From: Thermodesulfovibrio aggregans
Lineage (GTDB): Bacteria > Nitrospirota > Thermodesulfovibrionia > Thermodesulfovibrionales > Thermodesulfovibrionaceae
Assembly: GCF_001514535.1 (NCBI RefSeq)
Contig: NZ_BCNO01000002.1
Location: 339,721 to 403,720 of the forward strand
Length of the DNA: 64,000 nucleotides
Reading direction: 5' to 3'
The position numbers and the translations under genes were made by a program. Below, in pieces: positions 27,401 to 35,015 of the stretch. The notes under the pieces are model-generated. The model was given only the letters and a program-made list of their open reading frames with translations. It had not been told where the DNA came from and made no database searches. Positions within the stretch are counted from its first letter, which is position 1. Each line of letters opens with the position of its first letter.

Positions 27401-28154
27401 AAGAGCTGTTACAGTTGGTGCACCTATTTTTGCAGCTCCAACATTTACAAAAGATGAAAACGGTAAATTCTGGGTATTCTTTGGTACAGGCAGATATCTC
27501 ACAGATGCAGATAGATCAATCGGATACACAAACTATCTTATAGGATACAAGGACCCATGCTGGAATGGTTCATGTACCACAACATTTACTGTTGGAAACT
27601 TCACAAACACTACCAATCTCACAGTTCAGGCAAAAATTACCGAAATTAGAAAAATATGTGAGTGCAATGCCTCTTCATGTGGACTTGTTGATGTTGCTTA
27701 TAAGACAACTCCTTTAACTTACTATGAGGAAGTACCAACAGGATGTTATATAACTTTAACAAATCCAAAAGAAGCCATATTCTCTCAACCACTTATCTAT
27801 GGAGGCATACTTGATGCCTTGAGCTTTGAGCCCTCAAATGATATATGTATACCAGGTGGCATAACAAAACTTATAACTTTAAATTATAAAACTTGCACTG
27901 CTAATCCAATTCCTGCTGTTTATTCAAGTCAAGCTGTTCAGGGTAATATAGCAGTTGGCGAGACTGTAACGATGCTTCCAAAAATAACATTAGGTGCTGG
28001 TTCTCCACCTTTTGGCAATCCATTTCAGATATTAGCAACTCCAGAAGGGGAAATAAAGAAATTTATTCAACTTTCTACAGCAAAACTTCCTGAAATTATC
28101 CAGTCAGGAGGAACTGGAGGTTCAGGGAGATTTATCTCATGGATAGAAAAATAA
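24423..28154 (+). CDS. pilY1: PilY1-type pilus tip/biogenesis protein with von Willebrand A domain
   Basis: I start at ATG 24423 (1243 residues), not the upstream GTG at 24408. The protein has a signal peptide, then a vWA-like domain with a MIDAS start VLFVMDFSGSM (DxSGS) and SFVLLLSDGAWNG. It is interrupted by cysteine-rich insertions. The C-terminal half is a PilY1 beta-propeller: GDIIHSSPTVV, FVGANDGMLHAF, EEWAFIPRNALPYL, LLLGVMGFGGKAL, SIFVLDITDPTNP and FFGTGRYL. PilY1 proteins sit at the tip of type IV pili, promote extension and can bind surfaces. It is the second gene of a six-gene minor-pilin operon. Confidence 0.93.
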   Translation: MKKLHFLIFFLIVTFIFMKGSTSGDVQMINYCYTPPSISQDVKPDVLFVMDFSGSMQFPTYVNCDFKGYTNKVADCGTSTATSSTTWKYNPSQTYSGYFEPNKCYEYSSNNFTEKQCDCSNKIGSSSCISGNLLNWITTTRIDIARKVLTGGRSSSSGGNTFLDSEGAEYTINDENLKCTFTISANVTTNRNITIENYNGKCPLGNKTISNANIQIRASDPNSIKGIIHDFCDTTDLNGQINEKCKLIMEFMVFASDDREGQIKVGKNATISNLISAINNETPYYGTPTGEALWEAYDYFKQSNDHSYAANSAYISRGNGNVDPYYDGSGNNATPVWCRKSFVLLLSDGAWNGNVDPVVPARTMHLNDLRDDLLGKQTVYTYAIYAFGDLEAQTKLEGRQAMITTAIFGGFEDSDANGWPYPFTNYPQNSRKITYPLPQCNPSGSWNSKCAEWDTYNNTTKDGLPYNFYEADDANTLRTALLNALTDILRRASSGATVATISSQTGFSSLLIQPYYYPRYQTSEGQELGWLGFLRSLWVDLRQNIREDTVINKILDVLGSTFDKIIKFITVEQETKVAVLEGETESGSNACTLETTKELTEIKPVFDSSCWLCNVNPDSRTIKYNTGSGLTDFTTSVASSLRPIWQAVDSSIDSDTKASCLIRYLRGENVSGVSGCSGLPFVNRPREINLSTNQICPGMSGTKTWKLGDIIHSSPTVVSNQPVNIYHKKYGDTSYAAFINGDNYRNRPSILFVGANDGMLHAFRIGTIVSQPSLSQPAKLKNAPDDDGTDKIGKEEWAFIPRNALPYLAWYGKQEFKDCHVPTVDYRTFVFDAKVNGEWRTLLLGVMGFGGKALPENNPQYSSSIFVLDITDPTNPSLKWERTLPDNTLTLSFPAVVKIGNNWYVVAGTGPKDPRGTQFTTAKLYFFNLNDGSDARQPIIVESGLNAAIGDLMPTDADFDYSDDAIYFGTYTMNSGNFYRLVIKNGLANATLSRAVTVGAPIFAAPTFTKDENGKFWVFFGTGRYLTDADRSIGYTNYLIGYKDPCWNGSCTTTFTVGNFTNTTNLTVQAKITEIRKICECNASSCGLVDVAYKTTPLTYYEEVPTGCYITLTNPKEAIFSQPLIYGGILDALSFEPSNDICIPGGITKLITLNYKTCTANPIPAVYSSQAVQGNIAVGETVTMLPKITLGAGSPPFGNPFQILATPEGEIKKFIQLSTAKLPEIIQSGGTGGSGRFISWIEK

Positions 28155-28606
28155 ACGGATTCAGTTTATTTGAGGTTTTAATAGTTATTGCCATACTATC
28201 CATATTTATGGCTGTGTCAGTATCATTTTATACAAAATACAAAGCAGACAGGGAACTGATGAGACAGGCAAATATGCTTGTTGATGAAATAGGCTGGATA
28301 AGATCGCAGGCAATAGCAAAAGAACCTCATGGTATTAGAATAACATTGAATAACTATACTTTATTTAAAGATTTTGATGGCAACTGTAGCTACTCTGATG
28401 GAGATGAAATAATTAATACAGTTAATTTTATTGAAGGAATAACATGCGCAACAGCGCCCCAAACTTTTGTTTTTGACAGGAGGGGTTATCCAAGAGGTGC
28501 TAATTGTGCTTTGGGAACCACAGAAGGTACTATCACACTAAAGAACACAAACAACAATACAAAAGATATAAAAATAAGCCGCTATGGTAGGACAAGAATT
28601 GAATAA
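28139..28606 (+). CDS. Type IV minor pilin, FimT/GspH-like
   Basis: The 155-residue protein starts inside the pilY1 3' end (16-nt overlap). The class III signal is MDRKING|FSLFEVLIVIAILSIF, with cleavage after Gly7, Glu at mature position 5 and a hydrophobic assembly helix. The rest has FTYCK-free beta-rich sequence typical of GspH/FimT, with EIGWIRSQAIAKEPHG after the helix and FDRRGYPRG near residue 115. It is expected to be part of the priming tip complex with the following three gene products and PilY1. Confidence 0.87.
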   Translation: MDRKINGFSLFEVLIVIAILSIFMAVSVSFYTKYKADRELMRQANMLVDEIGWIRSQAIAKEPHGIRITLNNYTLFKDFDGNCSYSDGDEIINTVNFIEGITCATAPQTFVFDRRGYPRGANCALGTTEGTITLKNTNNNTKDIKISRYGRTRIE

Positions 28607-29180
28607 AAAGTTAAGCAACAAAGGCTTCACACTTATTGAATTACTGATTGCAATGATCATTACGCTTATAGTTATGCTCGGGCTTTTAAAAGGTATTCTT
28701 GAATACAATAAATTTTCTATAAGAGCAAAAATGAAAGACAGAGCAACTGAAATAGCAAGACAGTTTACTGCGTACATTGAGAGTCTTCCATCTCAAGATG
28801 AATCAATTCTATACGCAAATAATTCCTCATGGAATAGCGTTGAGTGTAGTGCCACTTCGTGCAATTTTTTTGAGACTGAAACAGAGTTTTATAACATAGG
28901 TTCTCCAACACCATCAAATCCAATTGGTAACCTCTCTTCAAATTTAAGACTATATCCATCAGCAGATAATCCAGATGCACAATGCAATTGTAGAGGTAGT
29001 AATTGTCCAAATACTCTTCCTGTCTGTACATATGAGGGATTTTCGGGTAAAAGAATTTATGTTGGTTTGAATGTTGTTAAATTTTCACAAACAGGTAAAG
29101 CAGCATCAGTCATGGTATGGTATTTTGAACCTTTTACTAATGAGTTTAAAATTATAACCAATTTAGTAATTAAGGGATAA
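28584..29180 (+). CDS. Type IV minor pilin, PilV-like
   Basis: The prepilin signal is SNKG|FTLIELLIAMIITLIV with Glu5 present. The ORF opens at ATG 28584, but a TTG at 28599 preceded by AGGA is an alternative start, closer to the stop of the previous gene at 28606. The body has four or more cysteines (VECSATSCNFF, CNCRGSNC) that may form disulfides. It overlaps the upstream minor pilin by 23 nt and is separated from the next by one base. Confidence 0.83.
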   Translation: MVGQELNKKLSNKGFTLIELLIAMIITLIVMLGLLKGILEYNKFSIRAKMKDRATEIARQFTAYIESLPSQDESILYANNSSWNSVECSATSCNFFETETEFYNIGSPTPSNPIGNLSSNLRLYPSADNPDAQCNCRGSNCPNTLPVCTYEGFSGKRIYVGLNVVKFSQTGKAASVMVWYFEPFTNEFKIITNLVIKG

Positions 29181-29181
29181 C

Positions 29182-30171
29182 ATGAAAAAAGGTTACTCAA
29201 TTATTGAAATTTTGATTGTTATCGCCATAATGGGAATTCTTGCAGGTGGGATACTGACTGCCTATCGTTTTATTGCAAAAGAAAATGTAACAAGACACCT
29301 CGTTGCCAAGCATGAGCAGGATGTTGCCGTGCTTATAAATCAGCTTTTAAAGGATGTTGAATCTGCTGGATTTGGGATAGATATAGATACACTGAATTCA
29401 GAGACAAAAATTATCGATAATACTTTAGTTTTTCCATCTCTTGCTACAAGAGAAGAAGAAAGGTCTGGATGCTGGGCAGCAGTGGTAAAAGAGAAAGACG
29501 AAGAAAAATATAAATTGCATAGTGCAATTTTAGATGAAAATACAGAAAGTAAAAACTATATGGGTGAATACTGTGATTTAAATCCTAAAGATTACTGGTA
29601 TGTTATACTCAATCCATCAGATAAAAAAAACAAGTGTGAGGGAGGTTCACTCTGTCAATGTGGAATAGATGTAATTTATTGTGACGAACAATACAAAAAT
29701 ACAATTGCATTCTATGCAACCAAAAGGAACGACTATCAATATCCTCAATCTTTTATAGTTACTTATTCACTTACACAGGACAACCTCCCAAAAGAATGTG
29801 CTCCAGGAACTTACAATTTAGCAAAAACCTTAGGTACTCAAGGAAAACCGGGGTATCAGGCAAATCAGCCTGTTATTTCCTGCGTTTTTCCGAATGGTTT
29901 TAAAGTCAGAGCGGGGATTCAGAGCGGAAGTTCAATTAGTTATCAGGATAGTGTTTCTTCTGATAATATTGAAAAGCATAATCTTAAACTGTTTCGCATC
30001 TGTCTTATTCTTCAGGTTGGTGGAAGGCAGGATACTTCTTCAGCTCAACCACAGTTCAGCACAGACTGCGGAGGAGGTCCGACTATAGATACTGCATGGT
30101 GGAATAATACAGGGAGGTGGTATAGATGGAAGGTAATAGAGCAGGACATTCCATTAAGAAACTATCAATGA
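29182..30171 (+). CDS. Type IV minor pilin, PilW-like
   Basis: The 329-residue protein has the signal MKKG|YSIIEILIVIAIMGILAGG with Glu5, and a long C-terminal domain as in PilW/GspJ proteins. The body contains VLINQLLKDVESAGFGID after the helix, then cysteine-containing loops (CEGGSLCQCGIDVIYC) and ends with VGGRQDTSSAQ and DIPLRNYQ. Its stop overlaps the next start (ATGA at 30168). Expected to sit in the tip complex below PilY1. Confidence 0.85.
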   Translation: MKKGYSIIEILIVIAIMGILAGGILTAYRFIAKENVTRHLVAKHEQDVAVLINQLLKDVESAGFGIDIDTLNSETKIIDNTLVFPSLATREEERSGCWAAVVKEKDEEKYKLHSAILDENTESKNYMGEYCDLNPKDYWYVILNPSDKKNKCEGGSLCQCGIDVIYCDEQYKNTIAFYATKRNDYQYPQSFIVTYSLTQDNLPKECAPGTYNLAKTLGTQGKPGYQANQPVISCVFPNGFKVRAGIQSGSSISYQDSVSSDNIEKHNLKLFRICLILQVGGRQDTSSAQPQFSTDCGGGPTIDTAWWNNTGRWYRWKVIEQDIPLRNYQ

Positions 30172-30611
30172 ACAATAAAGGTGTCTCTCTTGTCTCTGCA
30201 ATAATGATTGCGCTTTTTGCACTGTTAGCACTGGCAGGGCTTTATTTTGCACTAACAAAACTTCTTGGCAGTTCTCAAACTATAAAGACATATGCCTCTA
30301 TAAGAGATGCTGCTGCTGGTGGTGCAAATTATGCTGTGATGGTAATAAACTCTTTAGATTCTAGACGCTTTAAGCCTGGGGATTGTCTTGATAATCTACC
30401 ACCTTTAAAATTCAGACTTTCTGAAACCAGTGGAGTCTTTGAAAATAAAATTGAAATATGTTTTGTGGGTTATCAGACTCCACCAGGATTTCCAGTTCCA
30501 GGAGTTGCTCCTTCTAAAGACAGTGGTAAAGGTGACATTTACTTGATAATTTCTGTAGCAGAAGGTCCTCAGGGTACTCGCTCCCGTATTGAAGCAGTTT
30601 ATACACCTTAG
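30168..30611 (+). CDS. Type IV minor pilin, PilX/GspK-like
   Basis: The start at ATG 30168 overlaps the pilW-like stop by 4 nt and puts the signal MNNKG|VSLVSAIMIALFALLAL at the N-terminus; an upstream ATG at 30126 would bury it. Mature residue 5 is Ser rather than Glu, as in tip pilins of the GspK/PilX class, which do not need to neutralise a neighbour. 147 residues. It closes the minor-pilin operon. Confidence 0.8.
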   Translation: MNNKGVSLVSAIMIALFALLALAGLYFALTKLLGSSQTIKTYASIRDAAAGGANYAVMVINSLDSRRFKPGDCLDNLPPLKFRLSETSGVFENKIEICFVGYQTPPGFPVPGVAPSKDSGKGDIYLIISVAEGPQGTRSRIEAVYTP

Positions 30612-30763
30612 TTTGTTGAGAAATTTTACCCCTAATCAGAAAATCCTTCAATCACTCAATATCTCTGCTGAAATGTTCAAAGGACACAACTCCCTATTTC
30701 TGTTTTATTTGTTTATTAAATAATTGCAATTCAAAAAAAGATTTTTTAAAAATGATTTGTTCC

Positions 30764-30807
30764 TTGACTATATTAATGGAAATTTCCATAATGAGTTATG
30801 ATATAAT
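30764..30807 (+). promoter_or_regulatory. Nitroreductase promoter region with 14-bp palindrome
   Basis: TTGACT (30764-30769) and CATAAT (30787-30792) are 17 nt apart and span the perfect palindrome ATGGAAATTTCCAT (30776-30789), a likely operator. A second box, extended -10 TGATATAAT (30799-30807), ends 6 nt before the ATG at 30814 and could give a leaderless mRNA. Confidence 0.5.
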
Positions 30808-30813
30808 TTTTCC

Positions 30814-31323
30814 ATGAAGGATATTTTTGAAATAATAAAGTCACGGAGAAGCATCAGGAAATACAAAAGTGAGACACCTCCAGAAGAGCTTATAAAGAGA
30901 TGCATTGAGGCAGCTCTATATGCACCTTCTGCGAGAAATTCTCAGCCCTGGTCATTCATAGTCGTCAAAGATAAAGAAATAATTAAAAAACTAAGTAAAG
31001 CACAACCTTTTACAAAGTTTCTTGAAGGTGCACCATATGTGGTTGTGGCACTTGCTGATGAAAAGAAAAGCAATCACTGGCTTGAAGATATGGGATGTGC
31101 GATTATGGCTCTCTTACTTGAAGCACACTCTCTTGGATTGGGTGCTTGCTGGGGTGCAATTTATCATCCTGAAAACAGAGAAAGGGAAAACTATGTAAGA
31201 GAGATTCTCAATATTCCTGAAAATTTGAGAATAATTTCCTGTATAGGAATTGGCTATCCAGATGAGACTCCTTCACCTAAGAGAGTAAAATCTCTTGATG
31301 AAGCTATTATAAAAATTGTCTGA
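30814..31323 (+). CDS. Nitroreductase-family FMN oxidoreductase
   Basis: The 169-residue protein has the family signatures IIKSRRSIRKYKSETPP (FMN phosphate contacts), AALYAPSARNSQPWSFIVV, then DMGCAIMALLLEAHSLGLGACW and a C-terminal IGIGYPDETPSPKR. It is the short form of the family. Such enzymes reduce nitro compounds, quinones or flavins with NAD(P)H; the natural substrate cannot be told. It is followed by an overlapping DUF488 gene. Confidence 0.9.
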   Translation: MKDIFEIIKSRRSIRKYKSETPPEELIKRCIEAALYAPSARNSQPWSFIVVKDKEIIKKLSKAQPFTKFLEGAPYVVVALADEKKSNHWLEDMGCAIMALLLEAHSLGLGACWGAIYHPENRERENYVREILNIPENLRIISCIGIGYPDETPSPKRVKSLDEAIIKIV

Positions 31324-31783
31324 AAAGCTTATTTATACAGCTGGCACAAGCAATCGTTCAGTAGAGGAATTCATAGATATTTTAAAAACTTACAATATAA
31401 AGACTGTAATAGATGTGCGAAGTTTTCCCGCATCAAAAAGGTTTCCCCACTTCAGTAAAGACAGTTTAGATGAGATTTTAAAAAAAGAAGGATTTGAGTA
31501 TATCTATCTTGGCAGAGAACTTGGCGGGTTCAGAAAAGGTGGCTATGAGGCTTACATGAAAACAGAGGAGTTTAAAAAGGGAATTGAAAAGCTTGAAGAA
31601 ATTGCCAGGAGCAGTCTATCTCTATTTTTCTGTGCTGAAAAGCTTTTCTTTCGCTGTCATAGAAGATTTATTTCTGAGATGCTTTCAGAGAGAGGCTGGA
31701 AGGTTTTACACATTGTTGAAAAAGACAGAGTCTTTGAACATAAACAGAGTATAATACATCAAAAAAGCTTTGATTTTGCATAA
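31316..31783 (+). CDS. DUF488-family protein
   Basis: The gene starts at TTG 31316, inside the nitroreductase stop region (8-nt overlap), and encodes 155 residues. It has the family hallmarks YTAGTSNRSVEEFIDIL, VIDVRSFPASKRFPHF, YLGRELGG and FFCAEKLFFRCHRRFISE with the conserved Cys-x-x-His-R pattern. The biochemical function of the family is not established. Confidence 0.85.
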   Translation: MSEKLIYTAGTSNRSVEEFIDILKTYNIKTVIDVRSFPASKRFPHFSKDSLDEILKKEGFEYIYLGRELGGFRKGGYEAYMKTEEFKKGIEKLEEIARSSLSLFFCAEKLFFRCHRRFISEMLSERGWKVLHIVEKDRVFEHKQSIIHQKSFDFA

Positions 31784-31788
31784 GACTA

Positions 31789-32673
31789 ATGAACATTGAG
31801 CAGATTCTACAAAAATTAGACAAGGAAAATCTTAAAAATATCATTAAAAAAATATCTATTCCAAGACATGGCTGTTATAACTACAATGAACTTTTGATGA
31901 TAGCAAGCTACATTGAGGAGAAATTTAAAGAGTATGGTTATTTAGTTGACATTGACGAATTTAGTTATCAGGGTAAGGTTTATAAGAATATAGTTGCAAC
32001 TTTGAAAGGAATCGGTTCCTCTAAGGAATGGTTACTAATAGGAGCTCATTATGACTCTGCAATGGGTAGTCCGGGAGCAGATGACAATGCAAGTGGAGTG
32101 GCTGTTATGCTTGAAGTTGCAAGGATTGTAAGAGAAACTCCACTGGTAGAAGATATAAAATTTGTTGCTTTTACTCTTGAAGAGCCGCAGGCTTTTGATT
32201 TGAAATTTATAATCGGAAGCAGTCATTTTGTAAAAAAATTTAAAAAACTCGGGTACAGATATAAGGCAATAATTCTTGAATCAGTAGGATACTATTCAGA
32301 AATTAAAGATTCTCAGAAACTTCCAGCCTTTGTAAAAGGACCTGATGTGGGAAATTTCATAGGAGTTGTGGGAAATAGCAAATCCAAGCCTATGCTTGAA
32401 GTTTTTGAAAAGGCGAAAAATCAAGTTCCTTCATTAAATATCATTACTTACAAGGCACCCATGAATGGCTGGTTATCTCTGGAAACAAGATTCAGTGACC
32501 ATGCGCCTTTCTGGGATGCAGGATTTCAGGCTGTGATGCTCACTGATACAGCCATGTTCAGAAATCCCTATTATCATACATCACAGGATACTCCTGATAA
32601 ACTTAATTTTTCTTTCATGGCAGATGTTACCCGTGCTTTGCTGGCTGCTGTTTTGATAAAACAAAGTTACTGA
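31789..32673 (+). CDS. M28-family metallopeptidase
   Basis: The 294-residue protein has the dinuclear zinc site of M28 aminopeptidases: GAHYDSAMG (His), GADDNASGVAVMLE (Asp), FTLEEPQ (catalytic and metal Glu) and the late PYYHTSQDTPDKLN (His). RFSDHAPFWDAGFQAVMLTD is the usual pre-C-terminal block. There is no signal peptide, so it is probably cytoplasmic. Its 3' end overlaps the convergent gene at 32627-33607 by 47 nt. Confidence 0.9.
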   Translation: MNIEQILQKLDKENLKNIIKKISIPRHGCYNYNELLMIASYIEEKFKEYGYLVDIDEFSYQGKVYKNIVATLKGIGSSKEWLLIGAHYDSAMGSPGADDNASGVAVMLEVARIVRETPLVEDIKFVAFTLEEPQAFDLKFIIGSSHFVKKFKKLGYRYKAIILESVGYYSEIKDSQKLPAFVKGPDVGNFIGVVGNSKSKPMLEVFEKAKNQVPSLNIITYKAPMNGWLSLETRFSDHAPFWDAGFQAVMLTDTAMFRNPYYHTSQDTPDKLNFSFMADVTRALLAAVLIKQSY

Positions 32674-33607
32674 CAATCTCTCTGGCTTTATCTTTATTTT
32701 TAAATCTTATTTTCCTGTAAAGCATCTCGCAATCATTAAATGAGAGTTTGTTGACTAAATTTACAACTTCAATTTCATCTAAAAGATGGGGAAATTTATT
32801 TTGCTCATCTGGAAGTATCTCTTCCTTCTCAATGAGCATTATGTATATCAATGACCTTGCTGAAAGTAGATTTTCCACCTCTTCATTTTCCTTTTTCTCA
32901 AAAATATATCTAAGTGTAAGAATGTCTCCGGGTGGGAAAAGCCATCTTTTATTGGTCAACTCTTTTACTTTATCTTCCAGTGAAAAAACCTTATTCACTT
33001 TACAACAATCGGTTAATTTTTTCGAAAGCACTTTGCTTAAATACTGATGAATAGCCCCTGCTTCTATGAAAACTTTACCCTTTTTGGGCAGTAAACTGAT
33101 AATTGCATGAGCCCTAAGTTTATCTCGTAAGCGAAATCTCTGAGCATCAGCTCTGGCAAATCTTTTTACAATCTCAATGATTTCAATAAAGGACTTGCTT
33201 ATTGATGCTTCATAAAAATCTATCAATTCTTTTGTAGCCCTCTTTTCAATTTCATAGACTTCGTTTAATTCAGGTATTGCCTCTATATCCTCAGGTTTTT
33301 TACCCTCTGAAAACATATCATAAATTTTTAAGAGTCTTTCCATGTAGGGTTCTATTTGTAAAATTACCTTTTCCTTTGTGTAAAGGTCTTGAAGGATTTT
33401 ATAGAAACTGTAACTAAATTTGGGAAATTCAAAAATTTCATCTTCAAGATACTCTTCAATAGATATTTCTCGTTTAAGCATTTTCACAAATCCATTATTT
33501 GGGGCTTCTTCAAGAATTATTAAATCACTCTGCTCCATAAATTTGGTCATTGATGGCAAAAATTCAACTCTATGGGATGTGAATACTATGTTTATCTCAT
33601 CTGGCAT
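32627..33607 (-). CDS. Conserved-looking protein of unknown function
   Basis: The 326-residue protein is well formed but I do not recognise a family. The N-terminus reads INIVFTSHRVEFLP and SDLIILEEAPNN; a later block is KVFIEAGAIHQYLSKVL. The alternation of strand, helix and an acidic EEAP / EAGAIH pair recalls TraB/ChaN-type folds, but this is weak. It is largely helical and charged, with no signal peptide. It converges with the peptidase gene and overlaps its end by 47 nt. Confidence 0.6.
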   Translation of the reverse strand: MPDEINIVFTSHRVEFLPSMTKFMEQSDLIILEEAPNNGFVKMLKREISIEEYLEDEIFEFPKFSYSFYKILQDLYTKEKVILQIEPYMERLLKIYDMFSEGKKPEDIEAIPELNEVYEIEKRATKELIDFYEASISKSFIEIIEIVKRFARADAQRFRLRDKLRAHAIISLLPKKGKVFIEAGAIHQYLSKVLSKKLTDCCKVNKVFSLEDKVKELTNKRWLFPPGDILTLRYIFEKKENEEVENLLSARSLIYIMLIEKEEILPDEQNKFPHLLDEIEVVNLVNKLSFNDCEMLYRKIRFKNKDKAREIVSNFVLSKQQPAKHG

Positions 33608-33667
33608 GAATTAATAATAGGATTTCCTGTAAGATTTTTACAATTGATTTGATATAATAAGTTAAAG

Positions 33668-34027
33668 ATGGCTGAAGTTTTTGACAGAGAAGTGGCAAAA
33701 AAGTTTTTAAATGAGTTATCACCCTCTGAGCAGTATTATTTTCTTAACAGAGTAAATGAAGCTATTTATAAAAACGGTTATATTCCAGACGAAGACCTCT
33801 TCTATTACTGCTATTTTTTAACCCTCAAAGAAAGATTGCGAGCTATTACCTCATATAGAACAGAAGGATATTTAAGATACATATATGCTGAAGGGTTAAA
33901 AGAAGTTGAAGATTCTATTAAACTGTATAAAGAAAAAATAGATAGAAAAAGAAACATATCATGCAGAGAGATTGCTCAGTTTTCTTATCTCTTCAGCAGC
34001 AAACAATGCAAAAGCAAAAGGTATTAA
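33668..34027 (+). CDS. Small hypothetical protein
   Basis: The 119-residue product is helical and rich in Tyr, Glu and Lys (FLNELSPSEQYYFLNRVNEA, YYCYFLTLKERLRAI). No family recognised. An extended -10 box TGATATAAT (33650-33658) ends 9 nt before the start. The last 20 or so codons run into the decayed P-type ATPase segment on the other strand, so the natural C-terminus may have been shorter or altered by that rearrangement. Confidence 0.5.
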   Translation: MAEVFDREVAKKFLNELSPSEQYYFLNRVNEAIYKNGYIPDEDLFYYCYFLTLKERLRAITSYRTEGYLRYIYAEGLKEVEDSIKLYKEKIDRKRNISCREIAQFSYLFSSKQCKSKRY

Positions 34028-34444
34028 AATAAGCCATACATTTAATGGAATCGGGTAGGTTGAAAATATACTGTTTCCCAATGGATGATAAACAATGAAG
34101 AGCTGTAAAACAATCTCAAAGGCTATTCCAACTAAGAGGAATTTGTTTGAAAACATTCCTATTCTAAAGACTGATTCTCTGAAAGAGCGTGATACAAAGC
34201 CATTTGCAACCTGTGCAAGTACTATTCCTGTAAGGCATGCGGTTGTTGCATGCATATAAAGAATGCTTTTTGCTGAAAGAGACTCACCCCACTGCCATCC
34301 ACCAGATTGCAAAACATAAAAGAATCCAAAAAGTCCTGCAACTGCTTAAATTGGTCCGACAATTAAGAACACCCTTATTTGAATTTTATCTTGAAGATTT
34401 AGAGTAACTGGATTGGTATTCATTAATTCTTTGACTTTTATCAT
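33959..34444 (-). pseudogene. Remnant: CBS-like N-terminus joined to the C-terminus of a cation P-type ATPase
   Basis: From an ATG at 34444 the frame reads MIKVKELMNTNPVTLNL, the usual start of a CBS-domain protein. It then switches after about 23 codons to VFLIVGPI, an in-frame TAA (34346-34348, where family members usually have GAA in GPIEAVAG), and AVAGLFGFFYVLQSGGWQWG. The remaining 117 codons are the C-terminal transmembrane region of a cation-transporting P-type ATPase (YMHATTACLTGIVLAQVANG, QLFIVYHPLGNSIF). The catalytic part of the ATPase is absent. Confidence 0.75.
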
Positions 34445-34467
34445 TGAAAACCACTTTTAAAATTTTG

Positions 34468-34542
34468 GGGCGGATGACGGGACTCGAACCCGCAGCACCT
34501 GGAGCCACAGTCCAGTGCTCTAACCATTGAGCTACATCCGCC
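34468..34542 (-). tRNA. tRNA-His (GTG)
   Basis: The minus strand folds as a cloverleaf with acceptor GGCGGAT/ATCCGCC, D arm GTAGCTCAATGGTTAGAGC-type sequence, anticodon stem CTGGA/TCCAG with loop CTGTGGC (anticodon GTG) and T arm GGGTTCGAGTCCC. The discriminator is C, as expected for tRNA-His. CCA does not appear to be encoded in full. Confidence 0.95.
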
Positions 34543-34544
34543 AG

Positions 34545-34618
34545 CGCGCCTGGAGGGATTCGAACCCCCGGCCCACTGCTTAGAAGGCAGTTGCTCTATC
34601 CGACTGAGCTACAGGCGC
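34545..34618 (-). tRNA. tRNA-Arg (TCT)
   Basis: The minus strand has acceptor GCGCCTG/CAGGCGC, D arm GTAGCTCAGTCGGATAGAGC, anticodon stem ACTGC/GCAGT with loop CTTCTAA (anticodon TCT) and T arm with GGTTCGAATCC. It lies 2 nt upstream of tRNA-His on the same strand, so the two are probably cotranscribed. Confidence 0.95.
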
Positions 34619-34677
34619 ATGATATATATTTTAAAAATTTTAGTTACTTTATTGCAACATATGTTATATAATAGGTC

Positions 34678-34920
34678 ATGGAAGCAAAAGTTTATGAAAT
34701 AGAAGAGAGATGCACAATAAAACAAAAATTTGGCAAATGCCTGATACCGTTTAGGTCGGCTCTTTTTTGTATGGATTGCTTTGCCATTCATATTCAAGAT
34801 AGATGTCCAAATTGTCTTTCAAATAACTCAGTAAGGTTAATTGAATTATTTCTATCTGAACCAGACCCCTCTGATGAACAAATCAGAGAGGTCATTAAAA
34901 AGAAATTCCTTGCTATTTAA
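34678..34920 (+). CDS. Small zinc-ribbon-like protein
   Basis: The 80-residue product has two Cys pairs, FCMDCFAIH and RCPNCLSNN, spaced as a zinc knuckle, with a charged C-terminus. No named family recognised. TATAAT (34667-34672) ends 5 nt before the ATG without a Shine-Dalgarno sequence. A strong inverted repeat (34864-34893) lies within the last third of the coding sequence. Confidence 0.6.
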   Translation: MEAKVYEIEERCTIKQKFGKCLIPFRSALFCMDCFAIHIQDRCPNCLSNNSVRLIELFLSEPDPSDEQIREVIKKKFLAI

Positions 34921-35015
34921 TGGTTTCTTTAGTTTTAAACAAAATTTGTTAAAAACTCTGTTAATCTTCCATAAAACCCCTGATAAAAACAGAAAAATTT
35001 ATTCTTTGCCTAAAA

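Noticed and set aside
34864..34893. Inverted repeat GACCCCTCTGAT / ATCAGAGAGGTC as a terminator
   Set aside because: It is inside a coding sequence and no T-tract follows on either strand; noted only as structure.
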